Assembly: GCF_001693485.1 (NCBI RefSeq)
Contig: NZ_MAXC01000012.1
Location: 744,001-808,000, forward strand
Direction: 5' to 3'
Length of the DNA stretch: 64,000 nucleotides
DNA from: Bradyrhizobium sp. LMTR 3
Lineage (GTDB): Bacteria > Pseudomonadota > Alphaproteobacteria > Rhizobiales > Xanthobacteraceae
How positions within the stretch are numbered: position 1 is the stretch's first letter; each line of letters opens with the position of its first letter. The notes under the pieces are model-generated. The model saw only the letters and a program-made list of their open reading frames with translations. It searched no databases and was not told where the DNA came from. This document shows positions 27,935 to 37,337 of this stretch, in pieces. Position numbers and translations under genes: made by a program.

Positions 27935-28045
27935 CCAAACTTAACCAGCATGAGCTCCTATCCTCCCTATCCTTCGGCTCCCCTGCGATCCAGCCCACTG
28001 AGTTGATCAATGGAAGTGAAATGGTGGCAAATGCGATGCAAGATA

Positions 28046-28321
28046 CTAGGCAGGGTGTTGATTCCTATCATTGCATCGAGGTGATGGCCCCCGGGGCGCC
28101 GGCGGCGACGACGATGGATAGGCGAGGAGAAGGCCCGCATCGTGGAGCAACGTTTTCAGAAGGGTGTGAACATTGTGCGCGGTCTTTGGCGCAATCGCGT
28201 TGCCTGCGGAAGGCCGCGATCGGCCGCCAGCTTGAGCAAATCCGTCAGCAAGTCAGAGCGGAGAGGCCGCAATCTCCGGATGCAAAACAAAAAGCAGAGC
28301 CAGCTTGAAATTTCAGCATAG
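28046..28321 (+). pseudogene. IS66-family OrfA (TnpA) fragment, frameshifted
   Basis: Begins VDSYHCIEVMAPG in one frame and continues in another with RRRRRWIGEEKARIVEQRF, the DNA-binding opening of IS66 OrfA proteins. The following GVNIVRGLWRNRVACGR corresponds to the helix-turn-helix but has lost the conserved LFxWRR. No OrfB or transposase remains nearby. A dead insertion-sequence trace. Confidence 0.65.
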
Positions 28322-28588
28322 GCGCTTCTTTAAAGCGGACGATCTTTGCCGAAGGTGGGAGCAGCAGGTGATCGCAGTAACGCCTCATACCATTCACACC
28401 TCGACGTTAAGGTTCAATGCCCGATCTTACTCCGGCAGGATGATCGGCTCCTGGCAGAGCAGAGTCATCACCCAGCGGCCAGGACGGTGCGATCGCCCAC
28501 GCGGTCATTTGTTGAAATCATCGCATGCATTTGGGATATTTTGGACGATTTTCGGGATGAAATTCACCTCAAGCCCGGGGAGCCGATT

Positions 28589-29065
28589 ATGCGATACGAT
28601 CGGATAGACGCCCGCATCCTCGAGATCGTGCAAAAGAATAACCGCCTAACGTCCGAGGTGATCGGCGCAATGGCAGGGCTTTCTGCTACCGCGTGTCAAC
28701 GCCGACTGAAGAGGCTCCGTTCGGAAGGCATTATAGAGGCCGATGTTTCAATCGTTTCGCCGAAAGCGGTGGGCAGACCCATTCAAATGCTGGTGCTGGT
28801 GACCCTGGAGCGAGAGCGTTCAGATATAATCGATAGATTCAAGAAGGCCATCAGATCGTCAGTTGAGGTCGTCAACGGCTTCTACGTCACCGGCGACGCG
28901 GACTTTGTCCTGTACGTCACCGCGCCCACCATGGAAGATTATGAGGAGTTCACCCGGCGATTCTTTTATGTGAACCCGGACATCAAGAGCTTCAAAACAA
29001 TGGTCGTATTGGATCGCGTAAAGGCGGGCTTTGCTGTTCCAGTTGAGACACCATCCGAGAATTGA
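28589..29065 (+). CDS. Lrp/AsnC-family transcriptional regulator (orphan)
   Basis: A 158-residue regulator. ATG 28589 (MRYDRIDARILEIVQ) is preferred over the longer frame because GGGGAG lies just upstream and the winged helix starts there. DNA-binding part: TSEVIGAMAGLSATACQRRLKRL; ligand domain: VVNGFYVTGDADFVLYVT. It is a clear paralogue of the regulator at 16026-16508: both share ADVSIVSP/SDVSIVSP, the FYVTGxADF pattern and the xDIKSF/xNIKSF pattern. No neighbouring operon suggests its target, so it may cross-regulate the 9-19 kb locus. Confidence 0.9.
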   Translation: MRYDRIDARILEIVQKNNRLTSEVIGAMAGLSATACQRRLKRLRSEGIIEADVSIVSPKAVGRPIQMLVLVTLERERSDIIDRFKKAIRSSVEVVNGFYVTGDADFVLYVTAPTMEDYEEFTRRFFYVNPDIKSFKTMVVLDRVKAGFAVPVETPSEN

Positions 29066-29893
29066 CTACACGCTGATGCAGGCGTTTCACCCCGCGGGTC
29101 GACGCGTTCGCGCTTTTCGTCACTTAACGGACAGAGAACCGCCGATGAATTCGCTCGGCTTTTCCATATTGATGAAGAAGGCTTTGAAACGCTTCCGTTC
29201 TCCCTTTCGGTACGACAGCAAGCGATAGGTGTCTCACGCAGCACAATGCTGACGGCCGATTGCCCGCTTCGAACCAGCCTGAGCATCAGAACTGAAATAC
29301 ATGCTGCCGATACAACTCGCCAAGGGTAACTCCGCCGTCGAGCCGGGCACGCCGAATGGCAGCACCCCTCCTCTAATCGATCGGCGCGTTTGCTTCCGGA
29401 CGGAAGCGTGCGCAGGCCAAGGCGAATCGCGACTCGGCAAACCGTCGCCCACCAATTGATCATCTCTGGCCTGGCTGTTGCTTGAAGCTCGCCTGCGTCG
29501 CTCTCACGAGATCGATGTTGCGCATCCCGCAGTTGCATAGGGGTTCGACGTTGGCCCTAATGGCCATCGCTATTGCGACGGTGGGCATCATCGCTCGAAA
29601 CCCGGATAACGGCAGCTAGTTGTGACCTGCCAGGCGATACTTGGTTTCCTGATTGAGAACCCACATGATTGACCGGCATCTCAGGTCGCATTCGATCAGA
29701 AAGGGCTCGTTGGAGGACCTTGTCTAGTGGGATCAGGGGAACCAGGCGCTACGGAGTCACACATATCAAGCTTCTTATCGGAATCAACGCCCGGCCTCAC
29801 TTGCTTATTAGAACAGAAGACTATTCTTCAATTGCAAGGCAAACTCGATAAGGTCTCCTGTGGCCTTCCGGCATTTTAGGAGCCGAGATTGCA
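29066..29893. other. Gene-poor stretch
   Basis: No supported gene. A short plus frame near 29550-29620 (LMAIAIATVGIIARNPDNGS) is hydrophobic but isolated; the 60-codon plus frame at 29669 has no recognisable character. Confidence 0.35.
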
Positions 29894-30568
29894 TCACGCG
29901 CCTCGAAATCGCACGGCTAGTGCTAGAATTCCTCCGACAAATGGGCGATAGATTCCTTTTATGGTTCGACTGCCAAAACTAGTAGGCTTTTCTGGGTTCA
30001 CAATTACGGCCTCGAAGACCCCGCACTGGTCATTCGTTCTGACACTGACATCTTGAAAATCCAAAAATTCGCCAGTTGCCGGCGCATATGATTTGTATAC
30101 GGCTTCCTTTATTGCGAACAACAATTTCGGGCCGAAGCGACTGCTGGACCACTCCTTGCCCTCGATTTCCTCGCAGGTGCATACGAACGGCAAAAGGTCC
30201 GGTTCGAGCGGTTGTTGATCTTCAATGTCCAATCCCAGAGCGAGCACATTCTTGGAAATTCCGACAACAGCTCCGCAATCAAATGAAGAGTGTGAAATGC
30301 TCCCGACGACTCCCGAAGGCCAAAGAGGAGCCCGATCTACTCTCGACAAAATCGGAACAGGAGCGAAACCCAATTTACGCAGTGCCTCATGAGCGTGATG
30401 CCGTCCCCAGGCGAACTCACGCCGACGACGAAGCGATACGTTCCCCAACATGACGTCTTCAGCCGGAAATGGGAGGGGAAACGGGTCATACATTGATCCG
30501 CCAGAAAAGCTGATGTCGTGTGCCAAAGCTGCGCCGATAGCAGCCCCTAACGTCGTGAGCGTTTTCAT
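29894..30568 (-). CDS. 4'-phosphopantetheinyl transferase (Sfp/EntD type)
   Basis: A 224-residue enzyme that moves phosphopantetheine from CoA to a serine of carrier proteins. Visible motifs are VGSISHSS (residues 89-95), the Mg-binding GLDIED (112-117) and FAIKEAVYKS (151-160), in the order typical of EntD-type enzymes. The frame is open to 30739, but ATG 30568 is preferred as the fold begins soon after; its ribosome site is weak. No NRPS, PKS or carrier-protein gene is visible in the window, so the partner is elsewhere. A nodulation-factor acyl carrier or a siderophore/polyketide carrier are possible targets. Confidence 0.85.
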   Translation of the reverse strand: MKTLTTLGAAIGAALAHDISFSGGSMYDPFPLPFPAEDVMLGNVSLRRRREFAWGRHHAHEALRKLGFAPVPILSRVDRAPLWPSGVVGSISHSSFDCGAVVGISKNVLALGLDIEDQQPLEPDLLPFVCTCEEIEGKEWSSSRFGPKLLFAIKEAVYKSYAPATGEFLDFQDVSVRTNDQCGVFEAVIVNPEKPTSFGSRTIKGIYRPFVGGILALAVRFRGA

Positions 30569-32119
30569 AGATTGGGCGAACCTTTGTTCTGGAAACGTGT
30601 GAAGCTGCAAATCTGCACTTGCTTTACGATAGCTAACCTGAGACCGCAGGCCACTCAAGGCCCGCAGCGTCACAGACGAAATCATGCTCTGCGACGCTCG
30701 ATATTTCTGACGGAAGAATCGGACCGATCGAGCGTGCATCGGACGAGCTCTGCGCTGACGCGACCCGCTTTCGCGATCAACAGCCCTCGCGCCACACCTG
30801 GCTGGCCAAATTGCATCACATTATCGGGGCTGTCGCAGAGTGCTCAGAGTGGACGGGTACGGCTTTGAACAAACGGTGAGGCAGAGATCGGAGGCGGGTT
30901 GGTACTCTGCTTGTGGACCTCGAGCAGAATTATGTGGTCTATGTGTAATCTAACGTGTGGGGCCGACCCACGAGGGCGACTTTGTGCTGCGCGCACGTGC
31001 AACGAGCTCCATTCCGTTCGCTCACTGCATTTGATCCGTGCCGCGACCGATGAACTCGAGCACCGACTGCGCCTTGTGTATCTCACGTGCGATGCAATTG
31101 AAGATCCGGGTCGCAGATTCAAGTGTAACGACAAGTCCAACCCTCTCGCATGATAGCTCAAAATGGTGCGCAACCTGTTCGTTGGTGGGCGCAATGCCAC
31201 TTTGCAGCGAGCTCATGGCTAATGATGCGAGCATGTGCTCGACCACGTCTTTTTCGGCCTGAGTCAAGAAATGCTTCCTTCTGAATGTTGGCTCGCCTGT
31301 TATCGACGTTGTGGTCGCCGTCGAAGGTCCGGCCAAAGCCGCTCCGCTTCCGCGCCTGTGTTGCCACGAGGGCCACATCATGCGGGCTCACGAAACTTGG
31401 CGCGAGACAGCTTCCGTCGACTTGCAGGATCTACTTCTGGGGCTGCGGTAAGCAGAGCAAGGCTCAAAGACGACCTTGAGCATACGATCTCGAAGGTTCG
31501 AGACATTTGCCAGATCCGCGACCTCACCGATTGGGCGCTTCGCCGTGACACGAACTCGAAAACGGTGGCGTCGACTTCTGCACGCATGGCGGTCCGCAAT
31601 CACACGAACATGCTGTGACATGCCGGTGCAACAGCCGCGGTGAGCAGTAGACTGAGGTTCCCCAACGTTCCCCACGAAAGGAGGAGATAGCGCAAGGCAT
31701 CACAGAGGCTAAGCTCCTTCGCAGTGGGTACCGCACTTAAGAATTCGGCGCGCTCGCCACGTGTTACAAAGATCGGCTGCGCGTGCGCGCCCCTAAGAAG
31801 ACCGAAACGTGCCACCCGGCTCAGCCAGTGCGGCCTACGCCTCACCCACATGGGCCTCACGGGAGGCCGGCCGCCCCAACGACTTGCACGGACTGATCTA
31901 AGTCCCATGTCGCACCACGACCGAGCCCTCTTACGACCCCTCTTGGATCTGTAGATCCTCGAACTTCACTCCGATCTGTTTCGACCTGCCATCACGCGAA
32001 GTGACTCAGCCTCTCGAAGCGCACACTGACTGAAAGCGTCACGAGGATGCTCGCGAAGACACGAATCTCTCAATGCTAACGTCGCGTGGCACTCAAACTT
32101 GAGTTGCTAATGATGGGCT
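30569..32119. other. Gene-poor region
   Basis: Only the frame at 31022-31381 is protein-like. Others at 31388-31908 and 30844-31200 are arginine/serine-rich and unconvincing. Confidence 0.35.
31022..31381 (-). CDS. Hypothetical protein
   Basis: A 119-residue frame whose last 80 residues look natural: LTQAEKDVVEHMLASLAMSS, then NEQVAHHFELSCERVGLVVT and CIAREIHKAQSVLEFIGRG, mostly helical. The first 40 residues are low complexity, so translation may start later. No family or neighbour points to a function. Confidence 0.35.
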   Translation of the reverse strand: MMWPSWQHRRGSGAALAGPSTATTTSITGEPTFRRKHFLTQAEKDVVEHMLASLAMSSLQSGIAPTNEQVAHHFELSCERVGLVVTLESATRIFNCIAREIHKAQSVLEFIGRGTDQMQ

Positions 32120-32323
32120 TTGGTCAACATTTTTCAAGCCTACGACCTGACGCAACGTGAGATTCAAGCTCTTTTGTCGGGCTTGCGGCCCTTCGGGATT
32201 TGGGTACCCGATGTGCGGTCTCCATCTTTCCGCATGCAGGCCCATCGTCAGTCACTTGCTGTTGCAGCCAGCAGCCATGCCGCAACGATCAGGCTGATCG
32301 ACGACCTGTCCGACCTGGATTGA
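32120..32323 (+). CDS. MazE-type antitoxin (DUF3018-like) with an unusual N-terminus
   Basis: A 67-residue frame from TTG 32120. Residues 22-67 carry the antitoxin signature GLRPFGIWVPDVRSPSFRMQ and AHRQSLAVAASSHAA. The first 20 residues (VNIFQAYDLTQREIQALL) do not match usual MazE N-termini and are related to a dispersed repeat also seen at 43328-43377, 49561-49611 and 50220-50262, so the natural 5' end may have been replaced. Its TGA overlaps the start of the mazF-like gene. With a broken toxin next to it the pair is probably inactive, though the antitoxin could still act on other toxins. Confidence 0.65.
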   Translation: MVNIFQAYDLTQREIQALLSGLRPFGIWVPDVRSPSFRMQAHRQSLAVAASSHAATIRLIDDLSDLD

Positions 32324-32703
32324 CGAGACGCGGCGAGATCTGGACCGTCGCTTGCGGCAAGAATTATGCAGGTAAGCCGCGCCCACTCGTCATCGTGCTG
32401 GACGACAGTTTCAATGTGACCGACTCAATCACCACTTGCGCCTTCACCAGCTATCCGACGGATGGCCGTTGTTCCGGCTCATCATCGAGCCAAATGGGTG
32501 CAACGGCTGCTCGCGACATCCTGACTGATGGTAACCAAATCACAACCGTTCCTAACGCCAAAGTCGGCAGGCGTGTTGGTGGTCCAATCGACGAGATATC
32601 GTACGGCTCAATCAGCGATGATCGTGTTCCTCGCATGGCCGTATCACCTAGCAACAGAAAGCGAAGTTGTAGCCGCTGCCAAAACCGCCATCGCAAAGCG
32701 TAG
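32320..32703 (+). pseudogene. MazF-type endoribonuclease toxin, multiply frameshifted
   Basis: Starts well at TTG 32320 with RRGEIWTVACGKNYAGKPRP, LVIVLDDSFNVTDSITTCAF. After SYPTD the expected PLFRLIIEPN lies in another frame (about 32465-32515). The frame then returns as NQITTVPNAKVGRRVGGP, while DIVRLNQ and MIVFLAW-like pieces lie in a third. At least three indels are needed, so no functional toxin can be made. It overlaps the antitoxin stop, as in intact mazEF operons. Confidence 0.75.
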
Positions 32704-33170
32704 CCCAGAATGTATGCCGCTGTTGCCGGCGACTTCTGCTATCCCCGCACTGTCGTGAAGAAACAAGCGCGATCTCCGACAAAAGAGTTCGCGGCCTCCC
32801 AGGCGAAATCAGCGACACCAAGGCGATGAAGAACTCCCGCCGGCGAACAGGACTTAACGCACTTCAAAGCGATTCACCGACACTTATTTCAGGTTGTCTA
32901 AAATTGGGCGGGAGAAATAATACTGTCCTCATATTGAAGGACAGCACCATGTTCTGCTATCTTTTCAAGAGAGCCTTGTTATCGAAGAGCTGATCGCAGG
33001 CAGTGAGGAGCCGGAACCGTGGCGTCCATCTCTCGATCACGTCTGTTCATCCTCTTCGTCGTAATCCTGCTCGCCGACCCGAACTGCAAGTAAGTACGAT
33101 CAGCGTCCGGCCATATTGATCGAGGCCGACTATGTCTTCGGCGGCCTTGTGCACGCACTCAAAGCTTATT
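32704..33170. other. Intergenic stretch
   Basis: No supported gene; one short plus frame near 32950-32985 begins MFCYLFKRALLSKS but stops quickly. No clear regulatory signal. Confidence 0.35.
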
Positions 33171-33986
33171 CTACAGGCTCGTGTTCCTAAGCAAGACATC
33201 ACCCTCGACTCCATGGGGATACTGCGTCACGACTTCGAACGATGGTAGCAAGTCAAGAATGGCTTGCAGGGACTGCTGCCCTTCATAGAGCTCCTGGTCG
33301 CTGTATTCAGTGTAGATGAAGCGCGTGTTGCTCAAGCTATGTCTGCCGCCAGCGATCACATCGGATTCGGCTCCCTGCACGTCCATCCAAATGAAATCGA
33401 TGCGCTTTAATTTCGCCTCACTGCACCAGTCATCCAAGCGTCGAGTTTCAACTGAGATGGGATGATCAAACCGAACCCAGTCATATTCCACGAGATGATT
33501 CTTGGGCCGGCGTATTGAGCCAGAGAGATCCCAGTCCTTCGCATCTCCACTTCCATTGCTTGGATGGAAATCGATCCTGCCATTTCTGTCACTGATCGCG
33601 ATCTCAAATAGCTTCACTTTGTCGAGGTACCGATCCATGTTTTTCTTGAAGCGAGCAGCCGCTCGGGGATCTGGCTCAAAGCAGTAGAGCTGAGCCTGCG
33701 GGCAGAGCTCGACAAACTTTCGCGTATCGGTTCCGTCGTTGCAGCCGATGTCCAAGATAACGGGATCCGGCTTTTGAAGAAGAGAGACAATCTGCTGATG
33801 TACTGTTAAGGAAGATGTGGGTTCCATGGAAATATGCAGTCTCTTAGAGAAGGCCTGCCGAAGCCTAGCAGCAGTCCTGTCGAGAACTTTTGGAGCGCTC
33901 GGCAGCTGCCTACTTACAGGGCCTCGCGGAGGTCCGTTGAACTTTGTCTTTGAATTCTCGATTACACGCACGCCCCTCCTGCGCAA
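33171..33986 (-). CDS. FkbM-family SAM-dependent methyltransferase (NoeI candidate)
   Basis: A 271-residue methyltransferase. The SAM fold begins ILDIGCNDGTDTRKFVE, followed by LYCFEPDPRAAARFKKNM, and the FkbM hallmark near the end of the domain is KRIDFIWMDVQGAESDVIAGG. FkbM enzymes O-methylate sugars and polyketides. Its position, divergent from gmd-fcl which make GDP-fucose, suggests methylation of a fucosyl residue, the role of NoeI in 2-O-methylfucose Nod factors; that is inference from context. The N-terminal 60 residues (MRRRGVRVIENSK...) are longer than the fold needs, and a start at MEPTSSLTVHQQ is an alternative. Confidence 0.8.
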   Translation of the reverse strand: MRRRGVRVIENSKTKFNGPPRGPVSRQLPSAPKVLDRTAARLRQAFSKRLHISMEPTSSLTVHQQIVSLLQKPDPVILDIGCNDGTDTRKFVELCPQAQLYCFEPDPRAAARFKKNMDRYLDKVKLFEIAISDRNGRIDFHPSNGSGDAKDWDLSGSIRRPKNHLVEYDWVRFDHPISVETRRLDDWCSEAKLKRIDFIWMDVQGAESDVIAGGRHSLSNTRFIYTEYSDQELYEGQQSLQAILDLLPSFEVVTQYPHGVEGDVLLRNTSL

Positions 33987-34227
33987 TGTATATCAATGTA
34001 TATATAGTGCATGTGCCGGCGTGACGATAAGCGGATGGATATGTGCACCTCTCGATCAACTCGTGCCTTTTTAGAATGCGATCGCGCACCACAGCACAAG
34101 GCAAAAGGTGGGCTCCAGCACTAATTGCACGGTCGATGCTGACTCTGCGGCCTACCGCCTGATTTGAATCGACTTTCAGTTAGACTTCGCAAATGACGGC
34201 CCTCCCTTGCGCGTAACCGGAGAGAGA

Positions 34228-35313
34228 ATGACGGCCCTGGACTCAACGCGGCGCGTGGCGCTGATCACCGGCGTCACCGGCCAGGACGGCGCGTATCTTG
34301 CCGAATATCTGCTCGGGCTCGGCTATACCGTCCACGGCGTCAAGCGGCGGTCGTCCTCGTTCAACACCGCGCGGATCGATCACCTCTACCAGGACCCGCA
34401 TTCCAACAACGTGCCGTTCCTGCTGCACTACGGCGACATGACCGACTCGACCAACCTGATCCGGCTGATGCAGCAGATCAGGCCGACCGAGATCTATAAC
34501 CTCGCCGCCCAGAGCCATGTCGGCGTCAGCTTCGAGAGCCCCGAATATACCGCCAATGCGGATGCCATCGGCGTGCTGCGGCTGCTGGAAGCGATCCGCA
34601 TCCTCGGGATGGAAAAGGAGACGCGGTTCTACCAGGCCTCGACTTCAGAACTGTACGGCCTGGTGCAGGAGGTGCCGCAGAAGGAGACCACGCCGTTCTA
34701 CCCACGCTCGCCCTATGGCGTTGCGAAACTGTACGGCTACTGGATCACGGTGAACTACCGCGAGGCCTACGGCATGTTCGCCTCGAACGGCATCCTGTTC
34801 AACCATGAGAGCCCGATCCGCGGCGAGACCTTTGTTACCCGCAAGATCACCCGTGGCGTCGCCCGCATCGAGGTCGGCCTCGACGAGGCGCTCTATCTCG
34901 GCAATCTCGAAGCCAAGCGCGACTGGGGCCATGCGCGGGATTATGTTGAGGGCATGCACATGATCCTGCAGGCCGACAAGCCCGACGATTTCGTGCTCGC
35001 CACCGGCGAGACGCGCTCGGTGCGCGAACTGATCGAAGTCGCCTTTGCCGAAGTCGGCCGCAGCATCGAATGGCGCGGCAAGGGCGTCGAGGAGACCGGC
35101 GTCGACAAGAAGTCCGGCAAGACCGTGGTCAGGATCGATCCGGAGTATTTCCGGCCCACGGAGGTCGACCTTCTGATCGGCGACGCCAGCAAGGCCCGGG
35201 AGAAGCTCGGCTGGAAGCCGAAGACCTCCTTTGCCCAGTTGGTCAAGGAGATGGTCGCGAGCGACCTCGCAGACGCACGGCGGGAGGCGGCAGGTGGCAA
35301 GCATACCGTTTGA
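34228..35313 (+). CDS. gmd: GDP-mannose 4,6-dehydratase
   Basis: A 361-residue short-chain dehydrogenase/reductase converting GDP-mannose to GDP-4-keto-6-deoxymannose. ATG 34228 has GGAGAG just upstream; an ATG seven codons earlier is less likely. The NADP Rossmann motif is [15 protein letters not shown], the catalytic Ser/Thr region QASTSELYG, and YxxxK is in [13 protein letters not shown]. It overlaps fcl by 20 bases and the two act in sequence toward GDP-L-fucose, needed for fucosylated Nod factors or surface glycans (symbiotic names noeL, nolK). The gene is visibly richer in G+C than its flanks, more like bradyrhizobial chromosomal genes. Confidence 0.95.
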   Translation: MTALDSTRRVALITGVTGQDGAYLAEYLLGLGYTVHGVKRRSSSFNTARIDHLYQDPHSNNVPFLLHYGDMTDSTNLIRLMQQIRPTEIYNLAAQSHVGVSFESPEYTANADAIGVLRLLEAIRILGMEKETRFYQASTSELYGLVQEVPQKETTPFYPRSPYGVAKLYGYWITVNYREAYGMFASNGILFNHESPIRGETFVTRKITRGVARIEVGLDEALYLGNLEAKRDWGHARDYVEGMHMILQADKPDDFVLATGETRSVRELIEVAFAEVGRSIEWRGKGVEETGVDKKSGKTVVRIDPEYFRPTEVDLLIGDASKAREKLGWKPKTSFAQLVKEMVASDLADARREAAGGKHTV

Positions 35314-36247
35314 GCTGAAAGGCAAGACGGTCTACGTCGCCGGACATCGCGGCATGGTCGGTTCCGCGCTGGTGCGCCGGCTGGGGCGTGAAGACGTCGA
35401 AGTGTTGACGACTGCCCGCAATGAAGTCGATCTGCGGGATCAGGCGGCGGTCAACAAATGGTTCTCCGCCAGGCGTCCGCAGGTGGTGTTTCTCGCCGCC
35501 GCCAAGGTCGGCGGCATCGTCGCCAACAACACGCTGCGCGCCGAATTCCTTTACGATAATCTGGCGATCGCGACGAATGTGATCCACGCGGCGCATGTCC
35601 ATGGCGCCGAGAAGCTGATGTTCCTCGGTTCGTCCTGCATCTATCCCAAGCTGGCGCCGCAGCCACTGCGCGAGGATTCCATGCTGACCGGCCCGCTGGA
35701 GCCGACCAACGAACCCTATGCGATTGCAAAGATCGCCGGCATCAAGATGGTGGAGGCCTATCGCAACCAGTATGGCGCCGACTTCATCAATGTCATGCCG
35801 ACCAATCTCTACGGCCGCGGCGACAATTATCATCCCGAATACAGCCATGTCGTCGCGGCGCTGATCCGCCGCTTCCATGAGGCGAAGCAATCCGGCGCCA
35901 GCGAGGTCGCGGTGTGGGGCACCGGCACGCCGCGGCGCGAATTCCTCTATGTCGACGATCTCGCGGATGCCTGCATCCATTTGATGAAGACCTATTCGGA
36001 TGACGAACTGGTCAATATCGGCACCGGCGAGGACATCACGATCGCCGAACTCGCCCGCGTCGTGGCGGCAACCGTCGGCTACGCCGGCGCGATCAGTTTT
36101 GACACCTCGCGCCCGGACGGCACGCCGCGCAAGCTGCTCGACGTCAGCCGGTTGGCCAAGCTCGGTTGGCGTGCCACGACGCGGCTCGAAGACGGCATCC
36201 GGCTTGCCTATCAGGCGTTCCTCAGCGAGCACGCCGTAAACGCTTAA
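35294..36247 (+). CDS. fcl: GDP-L-fucose synthase (epimerase/reductase)
   Basis: A 317-residue SDR enzyme performing 3,5-epimerisation and 4-reduction of GDP-4-keto-6-deoxymannose. GTG 35294 is chosen since the protein starts at [20 protein letters not shown] and GGGAGG lies upstream inside gmd; the longer frame to 35231 is arginine/serine-rich. Visible motifs are [30 protein letters not shown] (catalytic Ser and Cys) and [11 protein letters not shown] (YxxxK). It shares the high G+C of gmd. Known symbiotic homologue: nolK. Confidence 0.95.
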   Translation: MASIPFELKGKTVYVAGHRGMVGSALVRRLGREDVEVLTTARNEVDLRDQAAVNKWFSARRPQVVFLAAAKVGGIVANNTLRAEFLYDNLAIATNVIHAAHVHGAEKLMFLGSSCIYPKLAPQPLREDSMLTGPLEPTNEPYAIAKIAGIKMVEAYRNQYGADFINVMPTNLYGRGDNYHPEYSHVVAALIRRFHEAKQSGASEVAVWGTGTPRREFLYVDDLADACIHLMKTYSDDELVNIGTGEDITIAELARVVAATVGYAGAISFDTSRPDGTPRKLLDVSRLAKLGWRATTRLEDGIRLAYQAFLSEHAVNA

Positions 36248-36335
36248 GCCCGCGCCGCGGGAGGCCGGCGAGGCCGCATTGCCGCGGCAACGTTTCGCGA
36301 TCCTTTCGCCGAAAACCGGTACCCATTTTTCCAGA

Positions 36336-36645
36336 TCATCCTTTAGGATGCTCGCGTGGTGCGCCCGCCGCGCGAGCGAGCCGGTCAACGCGTAGAGAAT
36401 ATTGCTCCACAGCTTGGCGGCTCCAGCGGTTAAAGCGGTTGTAAATCGTTGTGTACGGCCAGTAGTCTAGCGGACAGTCTCGCCAGCGTGCGCCCAATCG
36501 CAGCATGTGAAGAATCCCGCTGATCACGCGCCGGTCATCCATGCGGTGCGCCCCGCGCCGCCCGCGTGGCAACAGCGGTTCGATCCGCTTCCACTCCAAC
36601 TCGCTCAGGCAGTACAGTTGCTTCGCCCCCTTCGCTTGGAAGCTT
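36336..36645 (-). pseudogene. IS5-family transposase N-terminal fragment
   Basis: Minus-strand frame reading LSELEWKRIEPLLPRGRRGA, then DDRRVISGILHMLRLGARWRD and YTTIYNRFNRWSR, the DUF4096 head of IS5-type transposases. It derails after RWSR and stops at 36336. The catalytic DDE half is absent. The fragment lies just after fcl and may mark a past insertion at the edge of the gmd-fcl block. Confidence 0.8.
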
Positions 36646-36836
36646 GAATCACAAATCAGCCCAGACCGGAATATTTATTGAGTACAGACCCTAGTGGCGG
36701 TGAGATTACCCGGCGGGGGAGCTCGCCCTCCATAGGCTCTCCGGAGCGATGACGTGCCCTCTATTCGGCAGCGCCAGGCGGATCGTCGACGCGCACCGCC
36801 CTCGTAAGGGCCAAAGATCGAAATTTAGGCGCGTTC

Positions 36837-37007
36837 CTACGCCCTCGCGTTACGTCGCGGGGCGCGCTTCGTTCGGCAAGCCTGCCGTTGCGGCGACAAC
36901 GCGGTCACCGGGGCCTTGCTCGAAGTGGCTTCGACCAGCTCGGGTTTCTCCGGCTCTTCCGCTTGCGGATGTTCTAGCGCCTCCAGAATCGCTCGACGGT
37001 CGTCCAT
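36837..37007 (-). CDS. Small basic hypothetical protein
   Basis: ATG 37007 to TAG 36837 encodes 56 residues: MDDRRAILEALEHPQAEEPE, an acidic helix, then TSSKAPVTALS and an arginine-rich tail. The end is unusually basic and may be out of frame. Its ATG follows by six bases the stop of a frame reading WVARMKRLTALAPDLDTF (37014 to about 37187), which suggests two coupled gene ends of unknown nature. Confidence 0.3.
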   Translation of the reverse strand: MDDRRAILEALEHPQAEEPEKPELVEATSSKAPVTALSPQRQACRTKRAPRRNARA

Positions 37008-37337
37008 GATGCGCTACTCTTCAGCTTGGCGGACGTCCAAATGCTGACTGAAGGTGTCGAGATCTGGCGCGAGAGCAGTCAGACGCTTCATGCGTGCGAC
37101 CCAATCCGATCCGCTCGTGTAGAAGATCTCGAGATATTGCTTTATGACCCGGATCGTGGCGTGCCCCTCGGCTGCCGGCTAATATTTTCAGTACGGATAA
37201 TTGAAAACTCACGCGCCGCTCAGCATGAGATGAGCGTGCACATTAGCCCTTCCTGACCTGCGGCGCGCGACCTATGTGCCATCAACGTCGAAGAGTAAGC
37301 TTAACCTCACCCCCGCGACGCAGTTCTGCAAAAATGT
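37008..37337. other. Intergenic stretch with a gene-end fragment
   Basis: A minus-strand fragment, preceded by an in-frame TAG, reads TIRVIKQYLEIFYTSGSDWV then RLTALAPDLDTFSQHLD and stops at 37014-37016. It looks like the C-terminus of a lost gene; not recognised. Confidence 0.35.

Noticed and set aside
35243..36388. 381-codon minus-strand frame
   Set aside because: Antisense shadow of fcl, whose motifs and high GC explain the open frame.
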